A stretch of DNA of 64,000 nt, from the NCBI GenBank assembly GCA_016793325.1, contig JAEUKI010000052.1, positions 124,001-188,000 on the forward strand, written 5' to 3'. The notes beneath the pieces are model-generated. The model saw only the letters and a list, made by a program, of their open reading frames with translations. It was not told the DNA's origin and made no database searches. Source of the stretch: Myxococcales bacterium. Its GTDB lineage: Bacteria; Myxococcota_A; Polyangia; Polyangiales; Ga0077539. A program made the position numbers and the translations under genes. Shown piece after piece: positions 18,309-28,867 of the stretch (its first letter is position 1; each line of letters begins with the position of its first letter).

Positions 18309-18917
18309 ATGAGCGAGGAGTCCGCGGCCAAGGCCGAAGCGAGCGACGAGAAGCCAGCGACCAAGAGCGACGAGAAGCCCGCAGAGAAGAGCGCGGCCGA
18401 GCCGAGCGTGAAGAGCGAGGACAAGCCCGCGGAGAAGAGCGACGCGAAGGCTCCGGCCAAGAGCGAAGAGAAGCCCGCGGAGAAGAGCGACGCGAAGGCG
18501 GCGAAGACGGAGGACAAGCCTGCGGCGAAGACCGAAGCGAAGACCGAGGACAAGCCCGCTGCCAAGGCCGAGGGGCGCGCGGACTACAAAGAGCTCGCCG
18601 GACACTTGAAGACCGCGGCGTACGGGAGCGTGGCGCTCGGCGCGGTGCTCATCGGCGTGTCGCTCGAGACGATCGCGCGCGGGCTCGTCGCGACGTCGGT
18701 CAGCCTCGTCGCGCCAGGAGTCTTCTCGCTGCTGCTCGCGATCCTCTTGTTTCGAACGGCGACGGCGGTCGAGGGCCTCGCCGCTGAACCGAGCGACGGC
18801 GAGCGCGAAAAGAGGCTGGTCGCGACGTTTACCTCGCTGTCGGTCGACAAGGTTCGCTACATCACGCTGACGCTGGCGCTCGGTTCGATCGCGTTTTTGC
18901 TCGTGAACTTTCGCTGA
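18309..18917 (+). CDS. Membrane protein with Lys/Glu/Ala/Pro repeat N-terminus
   Basis: 202 residues. Residues ~10-95 are a repeat of the type SDEKPAEKS / KTEDKPAAK, highly charged and probably disordered and extended. Three membrane helices follow (GSVALGAVLIGVSLETIARG, VSLVAPGVFSLLLAILLF, and one at the very C-terminus). AGGGAG precedes ATG 18309. Unknown function; a tethered polyelectrolyte tail is plausible. The DNA repeats are imperfect, near GACGAGAAGCCCGC. Confidence 0.7.
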   Translation: MSEESAAKAEASDEKPATKSDEKPAEKSAAEPSVKSEDKPAEKSDAKAPAKSEEKPAEKSDAKAAKTEDKPAAKTEAKTEDKPAAKAEGRADYKELAGHLKTAAYGSVALGAVLIGVSLETIARGLVATSVSLVAPGVFSLLLAILLFRTATAVEGLAAEPSDGEREKRLVATFTSLSVDKVRYITLTLALGSIAFLLVNFR

Positions 18918-19214
18918 GCGGCGCGACGACCGGGAGGGCTTCGCGTTCGGCCGCGCTGCGGCCGCCTCGGCCTAGCGAATTGGGCAGGTTGCGGTCGGGG
19001 GTGGGGGGGCGCAGAACGGCTGAGTAGTTTCCCAACCGAAAACCGCGTTTTGCGGGATGTTTGCGCGGCGAGGACACGAAGTCGCTCCGCGGGATTGCGG
19101 CGCGATGGACGGTGCGTCTATGGTGCGCCTCCGTCCACCGGCAGGACGTCCTTCCGGAACGACGTTTCTCTCCGCGCGAACACTCTCGCGGACCCCCATC
19201 GAGGTGAGTAAACG

Positions 19215-21626
<2,412 letters not shown>

Positions 21627-21703
21627 CGCGCACGCGTTGTCCGCGCGGGACGATCCGCGCTCGGTGAGACCGCGTGACGACGCGCGGGGGGCGAAGTAGT
21701 CTC

Positions 21704-22831
21704 GTGGCCGTGTTCTCGGCTCGAACTCTCGTGATGCCGCTCGCGCTCGCGCTCGCGACGTCCGTGGCTGCGTGTGGGGGCGGCGAAGAAGAAGCGCCTC
21801 CGAGCGGCCCGCCTCGCGTCAACGCCCTCGCGCGAGACCCTGGCGTGGGCCTTCGATGCCGCGTCTACGACGCGCTCGAGACGCGCGTCAGCATGGGTAC
21901 GCGCGAGACCGTCGTCGCGACAGGAGGGCCCGCGCAGCCGTTCTGGTTGACCACGACGTGGGCCGTTCGTGACGGAGAGAAAGTCGCGAGCTCGCTCGGC
22001 GTCGTCGACGCGATCGACTCGCTCGGGGTCAACCGCTGGCTCTCGTTTGCGCGCGGATCACTCACGCTCCACGAGCAGCTCGGCTCGCAAGGGCGCGCCG
22101 TCCGAAGCCTGCCGAACGCGTGCGACGTTCGAGTTCTGGGCGGACGCGGCGGCGCGTGGGTCGCCTACCGACGCGCGAACACGGGCTGCTTCGGCGACGC
22201 CTCGCAGGGCTCGCTCGTGATGCTCCGCGTATCGGAGAACGGCCAGCAATTCGAGGCATTTTCTCCGATGTCAGACACCCCCGTGCGGTCGGTTCGCGCG
22301 CGCGTCGACAGCGGTCGGATCGTCGTCGAAGCGCAGGTGCTCGATCGCACGTGGCGCACGACCGTGCTCGACCTCGAGGGCACCGTGCTCGCGCAGCCCG
22401 CGGTCGCGGGCGTCGTGTGTCCTCGGTCTGGCTGCCAGGTGCTCGAGCTCGCGCGGTCGCAGCTGCAGTTTCGCTCGATCGACGCGCCACTCGTCGACAC
22501 CGGAATCTCGCCAGGACTGCCCGCGACGAACGAGACGTTCTCGATCGCGACAGGCGCTGGGCGAATCGTGGGCGTCGCGGTGCACGACCAGCTCGTGCTC
22601 GTGGCGCAGCAAGACGAGAACAGCAATCGCCACACGTTCGCGCTGATCGACACGCTGGGACGGCGCGTCGAGACCGTGTTCGACAGCCGGGCGCGGGCCG
22701 GTGTCGACCTGTGGCGCGAGTCCTTCGCCAACGCGTCGCTGCGATTGACCGCGACCGAGCGCGGATTCTCGTACATCGCGAGCGGCTCGGGCGGCGAGCT
22801 CGTCGCGCGCGCGGTCGACTGCGAGCTATAG
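21704..22831 (+). CDS. Hypothetical lipoprotein
   Basis: About 375 residues. GTG 21704 gives a signal peptide with an Arg (AVFSARTLVMPLALALATSV) and lipobox VAAC; ATG 21734 and GTG 21674 are alternatives. The mature part has repeated strand pairs and four to six cysteines. It resembles in style the lipoprotein upstream of uvrC and may be a β-propeller, but no motif allows a functional call. It ends 47 bases before pyrD in the same direction. Confidence 0.65.
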   Translation: MAVFSARTLVMPLALALATSVAACGGGEEEAPPSGPPRVNALARDPGVGLRCRVYDALETRVSMGTRETVVATGGPAQPFWLTTTWAVRDGEKVASSLGVVDAIDSLGVNRWLSFARGSLTLHEQLGSQGRAVRSLPNACDVRVLGGRGGAWVAYRRANTGCFGDASQGSLVMLRVSENGQQFEAFSPMSDTPVRSVRARVDSGRIVVEAQVLDRTWRTTVLDLEGTVLAQPAVAGVVCPRSGCQVLELARSQLQFRSIDAPLVDTGISPGLPATNETFSIATGAGRIVGVAVHDQLVLVAQQDENSNRHTFALIDTLGRRVETVFDSRARAGVDLWRESFANASLRLTATERGFSYIASGSGGELVARAVDCEL

Positions 22832-22878
22832 CCCACCACACATTCGCGTTTTTCGGGCGCTTCTGGCACCAATCGCGC

Positions 22879-23976
22879 GTGCTCGATTCGTTGTACTCGC
22901 TCACGCGCCCGATGTTCTTCTCGCTGGATCCCGAGCGCGCACATGAATTTGTGGCCACGCTGCTCGGGCTCGCGCACAGGCACGAAGCGCTCCGCGCGAT
23001 GCTCGGCGTCGACGGCCGCGAGCAGCTCGAGGTCACCGCCCTCGGTCGAACGTTTTCGAGCCCGGTCATCGTCGCCGCGGGGTTCGACAAGCACGCCGCG
23101 ATGTACAACGCCCTCTACGCGCTCGGGTTCGGCGGCGTCGAGGTCGGAACCATCACCGCGCACGCGCAGCCCGGCAACGACCGGCCGCGGCTGTTTCGGC
23201 TCGTCGAAGACCGCGCGCTGATCAACCGCATGGGCTTCAACAACCACGGCGCGCTGCGCGCGCGCGAAGCGATCCTGCGGCACCTCCCAGCCGCGGGGCT
23301 CGTCCTCGGAATCAACCTCGGCAAATCCAAGGTCACGCCTGTCGAACAAGCGGCGGACGACTACGCCGAGAGCGCTCGCCTGCTCGCCCCCCTCGCGCAC
23401 TACCTCGTGGTCAACGTCTCGTCGCCGAACACGCCGGGGCTGCGTTCGCTGCAAGCGGTCGACGCGCTCGAGGGGATCGTTCGCGCGGTTCGCGCTGCGC
23501 TCGATCGCGAAGGCGTCTCGCCGCCGCTGCTCGTGAAGATCGCGCCCGACCTCGCGGACGAGGACGTCGACGCGATCGCGGACCTCGCGCTGCGCGAGAA
23601 GCTCGCCGGGATCATCGCGACGAACACGACCATCGCGCGCGACGAGCTCTCGCTGAGGACGCCGCGATCCGCGGTGGCCGCGCTCGGCGCAGGCGGGCTC
23701 TCGGGCGCGCCGATTCGCGAGCGATCGCTGGCCGTGCTGCGCCGACTGTACGACCGCGCGGGCTCGCGATTGACGCTCGTCGCGGCGGGGGGCATCGAGA
23801 CCGCAGAGCACGCGTGGCAATCGGTGCTCTCGGGCGCGACGCTCGTGCAGGTGTATACGGGGTTCATCTACAAGGGGCCCTCGATCGCGCGCGCGATCAC
23901 CAAGGGGCTTCGCGAGAAGCTCGCGGCGAGCGGCTTTCGAACGTGGAGCGACGCGGTCGGCGCAGCGACGCGTTAG
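22879..23976 (+). CDS. pyrD: Dihydroorotate dehydrogenase, class 2 (quinone-linked)
   Basis: Oxidises dihydroorotate to orotate at the membrane, the fourth step of UMP synthesis. 365 residues from GTG 22879. The N-terminal helices that bind quinone are present (LTRPMFFSLDPERAHEF), as in E. coli PyrD. The FMN barrel has AAGFDKHAAMYNAL, GFNNHGA and the catalytic-serine segment NVSSPNTPGLR near 180-187, marking class 2. It is convergent with the AAA+ cassette, overlapping its last gene by four bases. pyrE lies at 62.1 kb, so the pathway genes are scattered. Confidence 0.96.
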   Translation: MLDSLYSLTRPMFFSLDPERAHEFVATLLGLAHRHEALRAMLGVDGREQLEVTALGRTFSSPVIVAAGFDKHAAMYNALYALGFGGVEVGTITAHAQPGNDRPRLFRLVEDRALINRMGFNNHGALRAREAILRHLPAAGLVLGINLGKSKVTPVEQAADDYAESARLLAPLAHYLVVNVSSPNTPGLRSLQAVDALEGIVRAVRAALDREGVSPPLLVKIAPDLADEDVDAIADLALREKLAGIIATNTTIARDELSLRTPRSAVAALGAGGLSGAPIRERSLAVLRRLYDRAGSRLTLVAAGGIETAEHAWQSVLSGATLVQVYTGFIYKGPSIARAITKGLREKLAASGFRTWSDAVGAATR

Positions 23977-24827
23977 CGACGCGCGCGTTGCCCGAGGAGC
24001 GTGGTCCAGATCGTCCAAGGCATCGCCGCGGGCAACACGCACCCGCGGATCCACACGCGCGCCGACGCGTGTTGCTCCATCGCGCGCAAGAGCGCGGTCA
24101 CCGACGTCGCAGCGTCGTCGCCGTCGATCCAAGGAAGCTCGTCGACCAGCGCCCGATGCACCGCGGCTCCGCGCTCGTCGCACAGTCGAACGTAGGTCCC
24201 CGCGTTCTTGAAGAGCGCCAGCTCGGCGAACGAGAGCTCGTCGCGGAGGTCATCGAGCTCGATCACAAAGGGTGAATCGACGCTCCATCGCGAGGCGCCC
24301 TGCGCGAAGGCGCGACCGAGCGCGGCGGCCTCGTCTGCGCCCAGCGTTCCTCGGTGCGCGCGGAGGCTCGCGCACAGCCACTCGAGCGCGGAGGGAGTCC
24401 CGAGCGTGGCGAGCCGCGCGACGATCGCGCGCCGATCGTGGCTCGAAACGCAGCGCGGATCGACGAGGAGCGCGCCGAGCGTCGCTTCGTCGGCCGACGT
24501 CGACAGGTGCGCCAGCGCGCTGCGCCAGGGCGTCTGTGCGCTCGCGTCGGACGCGCTCTGCGTCGTGAGTTCGTCGGTGAGCTCGAGCGCCGCGACGTCC
24601 TCCGCGCGTCCGATCACGCGCACTCGCGCGTTGAATGTGTGTGCGTGATCGCCCAGCATCGCGCGGAGCGCTTCGGCGCCGGGCGTTCGAAGCACGAGCG
24701 TCACCGTCGCGTCGAGCGCGGGGCTCACGAGCGCGCCGCGCGCACGAACGGCGGACGCGATCGCCTCCGCGAGCGCGCGATCCGCGTCGACCGCGTCGAT
24801 GAACACCCGTCGCACCCCGCCGCTCAT
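23973..24827 (-). CDS. Last gene of the AAA+ cassette; N-terminus possibly TIR-like
   Basis: 284 residues, not firmly recognised. The start RRVFIDAVDADRALAEAIAS then VRARGALV and VTLVLRTPG has the strand-helix-strand pattern of a TIR domain (compare VFISY..D..LAE.L...L), but the catalytic Glu region is not evident and the domain looks short. The remainder is helical (RRAIVARLATLGTPSALEWL), perhaps HEAT-like. Its ATG overlaps the TGA of the TPR-Clp ATPase gene by four bases, so it is translationally coupled and probably works with it. The TIR suggestion is inference and needs structure comparison. Confidence 0.6.
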   Translation of the reverse strand: MSGGVRRVFIDAVDADRALAEAIASAVRARGALVSPALDATVTLVLRTPGAEALRAMLGDHAHTFNARVRVIGRAEDVAALELTDELTTQSASDASAQTPWRSALAHLSTSADEATLGALLVDPRCVSSHDRRAIVARLATLGTPSALEWLCASLRAHRGTLGADEAAALGRAFAQGASRWSVDSPFVIELDDLRDELSFAELALFKNAGTYVRLCDERGAAVHRALVDELPWIDGDDAATSVTALLRAMEQHASARVWIRGCVLPAAMPWTIWTTLLGQRARR

Positions 24828-27118
24828 CGCGCGCGCCAGGTGATTCGCTGCTCGTTCATCGTCGCGACCCGAGACGCACCCGCGTCGCCTTCGAGCGCGC
24901 CGGCGAAGAGCTCTCGCTCGCATCGGGCCCGCAGCTCGCGCGCGCTCGCCGAGCGCTCGGACAGCCACTCGATCACCGGTGCATCGACAGAGACCTCTGC
25001 GCCGCTCGCGGCGAGCGACGCGCAGCCGTCGGCCACGAACCGCGCGACGAGCGCCCGACGTGCTCCTCGGTCGAGCGCCTCGAAGCGCACGGTCTCGTCG
25101 AGCACCGCGGAGAGCGATCGGCCGAGGACCGCGGGCGCGACGGCGGGCGCTGCGGTCGGCGACGGCCCGCTCCCCAGCGAAAATCCAGTGCGTTCGACGT
25201 CGTTCGACGCGCTCACGAACGCGATGCACGCGCGTCGCAGGTCCGCTCCGTCTCCGCGGCTGTCGACGAGCGATCCGTCGCGGATCGCGCTCGCGACGAC
25301 GGCTCGTGCGTCGGGGTGCGCGAGCTCGGGCTGATCGAAGATCACGAGCGCGTTCGGCTGCGCGCGCAGCGCTCGAACGAGGGGCGCTCCGTCGTCGTAC
25401 CCGACGTACCCCGCGGCCGTTCCCGTGAGCTTCGCGAGGTCGTGGCGCTCGGCCACGCTCGCGAGGTCGAACTCGACGATCGGCCGCTCCGACGCCCTCG
25501 CGAGCGCGCGTAGGGCCGTGTGTTTTCCCACCGACGGCGGACCGACGAGCCAGAGCACGACGCGCGGTCGGCGGAGCTGCGGAGCGCGGAGCGACTGCAG
25601 CGAAAAGGCCGAGCACAGCGCGGCCGCCGCGCGCGATTGACCGAGCAGCGCCTCGTCGAGCGCGGACCGAGCACGGCCGAGCAGCGCCGATGGACCTTCG
25701 GTGAGCTGCGACACGGACACGCGCGCGAGCGCTGCGACCGACTCGATCAAGTGCTGATCGTCCACGGCGCGCGCGCCTCGACGCGCGGCGCGAACGCACG
25801 CGCGATCGAGCACGTCGACGCCCACGTCGGGCATCCGTCGATCGCCGAGCCAGCGGCGCGCGAGCTCGATCACCGATCGAACGTGCGCGGGCGCGATCGA
25901 AACGCCGTGATGTCGCGCGAGGTCCTCTCCGGCGCTCGCGAGGATCACGGCGAGCGACGCGTCGTCGGGCTCGCTCACGGCGATGCGCTCGAAGCGTCGA
26001 GCCAGCGCTGGATCGCGTTGAATCGAGCGCTCGTAGCCCTCTTCCGTCGTCGCTCCGATGAGGGACAGCTCGCCGCGCGCCATCGCGGGCTTGAGCACCT
26101 CCGCGATCGAGAGCTGGCCCGCTCCGCCCGACGCCGACACGAGCGTGTGCACTTCGTCGAGAAACAGAATCGTCGAGCGATCGTCGCGCGCTTCTTCGAG
26201 CAGCGCTTGAAGCCGCGCTTCGAGCTCGCCGCGGAGGGACGTCCCTGCGGTCAACGAGGCCATGCTCACCTCGATCACCCGCGCCCGACGCAGCGCAGAG
26301 GGAACGCTTCCTTCGACGATCCGCTGCGCCAATCGCTCGACGATCGCGGTCTTTCCGACGCCCGCGGGGCCGACGAGGCAAGGGTTGCTCTTTCGTTTGC
26401 GGCAGAGGACGTCGATCAGCGCGTCGAGCTCCGCGTCTCGTCCCGCGACGCGATCGAGCTTCGACTCTCGCGCGAGCGCGCAGAGATCACGACCGATGCG
26501 ATCGAGTACGCCCTCGACGCGGCTGCGTCCGCGCTGGGCCATCGAGAGCACCGCCGGCGAGGGTCCTCGATCGGTCGCAGTGACCGCGTCGATCGCCGCG
26601 CGAAGCTCGCTCGCGCCGTGCGCGTGCGCGAGCTCGTCGAGCAGCGCGAGGGCCGCTGATCGCGCGCCCGCGGGGAGCCCTTCGTACGACGCGAGCGGGC
26701 CGAGCGCTTCGATCGCAGCGCGATCCGAGCCGGTGCGAGCGAGGGCGAGCGCGAGGTTCGTTCGTGCCGTCGGGTCCGACGCATCGAGCTCGAGCGCGTG
26801 GCGACAGTGCGCGATCGCTGACTCGTTGCGGCCCGCCGCGACCTCCAGTCCGCCGAGGCGCGCGAACATCGTCGCGTCCTTCGGCGCGAGCTCGCACGCG
26901 CGCTCGGCGCTCTCGACAGCGCGCAGCGGAACCTCGAGATAGAACAGCGCGCGGGACAAAAGCGAGTGCGCCTGCGCGTCCTCTGGCGCCTCGCGAATCC
27001 ATCGCTCGGCGCGTTCGCGGGCGAGCGCGAACTGCCCTTCGCTGAGCAGCGCCTCGATTTCGGCCTGCTCCCGCGACGACTCGAGCACCGATCGCGTCGA
27101 CGATTTGCGTTTGCTCAC
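24824..27118 (-). CDS. TPR-fused Clp-type double AAA+ ATPase with degenerate second domain
   Basis: 764 residues. GTG 27118 is chosen because it overlaps the upstream TGA by four bases. Residues ~20-150 are TPR-like (LARERAERWIREAPEDAQAH), in place of the ClpN domain. The first AAA+ domain is complete: Walker A GPAGVGKT 250-257, Walker B FLDEVH 319-324, arginine-finger region DPALARRFE. No ClpB middle domain is seen. The second domain keeps the pore loop GYVGYDD, but Walker A is GPPSVGKH (526-533) and Walker B is IFDQ, with Gln596 where Clp proteins have catalytic Glu. It probably binds but does not hydrolyse ATP there. A remodelling or unfolding role is likely. Confidence 0.85.
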   Translation of the reverse strand: MSKRKSSTRSVLESSREQAEIEALLSEGQFALARERAERWIREAPEDAQAHSLLSRALFYLEVPLRAVESAERACELAPKDATMFARLGGLEVAAGRNESAIAHCRHALELDASDPTARTNLALALARTGSDRAAIEALGPLASYEGLPAGARSAALALLDELAHAHGASELRAAIDAVTATDRGPSPAVLSMAQRGRSRVEGVLDRIGRDLCALARESKLDRVAGRDAELDALIDVLCRKRKSNPCLVGPAGVGKTAIVERLAQRIVEGSVPSALRRARVIEVSMASLTAGTSLRGELEARLQALLEEARDDRSTILFLDEVHTLVSASGGAGQLSIAEVLKPAMARGELSLIGATTEEGYERSIQRDPALARRFERIAVSEPDDASLAVILASAGEDLARHHGVSIAPAHVRSVIELARRWLGDRRMPDVGVDVLDRACVRAARRGARAVDDQHLIESVAALARVSVSQLTEGPSALLGRARSALDEALLGQSRAAAALCSAFSLQSLRAPQLRRPRVVLWLVGPPSVGKHTALRALARASERPIVEFDLASVAERHDLAKLTGTAAGYVGYDDGAPLVRALRAQPNALVIFDQPELAHPDARAVVASAIRDGSLVDSRGDGADLRRACIAFVSASNDVERTGFSLGSGPSPTAAPAVAPAVLGRSLSAVLDETVRFEALDRGARRALVARFVADGCASLAASGAEVSVDAPVIEWLSERSASARELRARCERELFAGALEGDAGASRVATMNEQRITWRAR

Positions 27119-27978
27119 CGCGCGCCTCCCACGAGTCCGCTCGCTCCACAGCTCGCGCAGCGATCGCCCTTCGCGCACGCGCCGCACGACCACCGCCGAC
27201 ACGCAGCGCAGAAGAGCGCGCACCGGTCGCACCGCGCTTGGTCGCACCGCGCGCATACCGTGAATCCCCTTCGAACCCCAGCGCAGCTCGGGCACGTTGC
27301 GCCGTCGAGGGAGCTGTCAGCGTACGCGCTCCACGCGAGGCTCGCCGAACGACCGTCGCACGTCAGTCGCCACGCGCTCGTCCGACGCTCGATCGCGAGG
27401 TGCACGAGCGCGATCGGCGTGATGTGCAGCGTCGGCGCGTGCGCGTCGATCGTGCGGTCGACGAGCGTCGCCCCGAGCTTCGCGATGGCCTCTCGCTGCG
27501 ATTGTGGCGCCTCGTCGATACAGTCGAGCGCGTATGCGAGCGCGCGATCACGAGCGGCTCGCGCGCGCTCGACCCGCGCGTCGAGCTCCGCGGCGAGGGC
27601 GGTTCGCGCGTGACGCTCGAGCGTCGATCGCGCGATCGCGAGCAGCTGCTGCGAGCGCTGTACATCGAGGTCGCGCGCGCTCATCGCGCGTAGGTCCGCG
27701 AGCGCGGCGTCGAACTCGGCGAGTCCGAGAGAGACACGGGCTTCGTCGGTGTGCCCGTGCTCGATCGTGACGGAGTACCGCGCGCTCGGCGCGAAGGGCG
27801 CGCACGCAACGTCGCACAACACCACGGCGCGCTCGACGGTCTCGACGCGGTCGGCGCGCGCGCGGGTGACCCTCGCGCCCGCGAGGGCGTACGGCTTCAC
27901 GGCCGTGCGCGCGGGCGCAGGGGAGGTCGCGCGCGCAGACGCGCACACGCTTGGCGTCGATCGCACGAGTGTGAGCAT
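27115..27978 (-). CDS. Cys-rich protein with six CxxC knuckles
   Basis: 287 residues from ATG 27978. The N-terminal ~210 residues include a helical stretch (TALAAELDARVERARAARDR). Residues 229-277 carry twelve cysteines as six CxxC pairs (C229/232, 242/245, 250/253, 257/260, 265/268, 274/277), enough for three zinc-ribbon, B-box or RING-like sites. No catalytic motif is visible, so it reads as an adaptor. Its TGA overlaps the GTG of the TPR-Clp gene. It begins 85 bases after the preceding cassette gene, in a short AT-richer gap containing GCAAATTCGCTGCGAATTTC. Confidence 0.75.
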   Translation of the reverse strand: MLTLVRSTPSVCASARATSPAPARTAVKPYALAGARVTRARADRVETVERAVVLCDVACAPFAPSARYSVTIEHGHTDEARVSLGLAEFDAALADLRAMSARDLDVQRSQQLLAIARSTLERHARTALAAELDARVERARAARDRALAYALDCIDEAPQSQREAIAKLGATLVDRTIDAHAPTLHITPIALVHLAIERRTSAWRLTCDGRSASLAWSAYADSSLDGATCPSCAGVRRGFTVCARCDQARCDRCALFCAACRRWSCGACAKGDRCASCGASGLVGGAR

Positions 27979-28063
27979 CGAGTGTGTACTCGTGTACCGC
28001 GAATCGCGCTCGACGTCGCGCGGACTCTCTCGCGAATCCGCTGCAAATTCGCTGCGAATTTCG

Positions 28064-28867
28064 TTAACTGCGCGGCGCCGCGTCGAGCCATCGCACGAGC
28101 GGCGCGCGATCGACGGGCGCTGCAACGTCGCGCTCGTGATCGTCGGACCAGACCGTGTGCGGCGCGAGCAGCGCTCCGAGCTCGGCGTCTCGAGCCGAGG
28201 GTGCTGCGTCGGCTCCGCGAAAGCGCGCGACGAACGACCGCCGCGAGCCGAGGGCGTCCTGCGCGACGAGCGAATACATGGAATACGCCTGCTCGATCGA
28301 CGCGACGGTCGTCTCGAGATCGCCGAGGACACAGTAACGCGAAGCTGCGATCGCGTTGCGCCCTTCGCGGTCGAGCGAGAGCGCGCGATCGGACACGACG
28401 ACGTCCCACGGGGCATCGCAGCTCGCGATCCCCGCTTCGCTCGATGCGTCACGAAGGCCGTTCGAGCCGAGGCACGCGACGCGTACGGGCCCTCGAAAAT
28501 GGGCGAGCGCTTCGACGATGGCGATCGCAGCGCGACGCCACGAACGCTCGTCCGCCGCGACCAGGACGCATCGACCATCGCACGCTTCGAGCGCGCGTCG
28601 CGTCGTCGCATCGAACTCGCGCGGAGGGGCGGCGCAGGCCGCGCGCAACGCCTCGAGTTGGGCGACGGTGCACTGCGAGAGCGTCGCGTCCGCGTGCTCG
28701 ATCGCGAGGTCGACCTCGGCGATCGATCGAAGCGACTCGTGCCCGAACGGCGCGCCGCATTGCGCGCAGGATCGCTGCGATGCGTGATCGAGCCATTGGC
28801 ATCGCGAGCACCGCGCGAAGCGGCCGCGAGGGTCGAGGATCGTCCGGCGCGCCATCTCGCCGTTCAC
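28064..28867 (-). CDS. Zinc-ribbon protein of the AAA+ cassette
   Basis: 267 residues if GTG 28867 is used (GTGA overlap with the upstream AAA+ gene); ATG 28855 would remove four. A four-cysteine zinc ribbon lies at the N-terminus (C20-x2-C23, C34-x2-C37 in CSRCQWLDHASQRSCAQC). The rest alternates strands and helices (GRCVLVAADERSWRRAAIAI, PWDVVVSDRALSLDREGRNA), suggesting a Rossmann-like core without an evident nucleotide motif. Function unknown; coupling to the two ATPases suggests a substrate or nucleic-acid adaptor. Confidence 0.7.
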   Translation of the reverse strand: MNGEMARRTILDPRGRFARCSRCQWLDHASQRSCAQCGAPFGHESLRSIAEVDLAIEHADATLSQCTVAQLEALRAACAAPPREFDATTRRALEACDGRCVLVAADERSWRRAAIAIVEALAHFRGPVRVACLGSNGLRDASSEAGIASCDAPWDVVVSDRALSLDREGRNAIAASRYCVLGDLETTVASIEQAYSMYSLVAQDALGSRRSFVARFRGADAAPSARDAELGALLAPHTVWSDDHERDVAAPVDRAPLVRWLDAAPRS

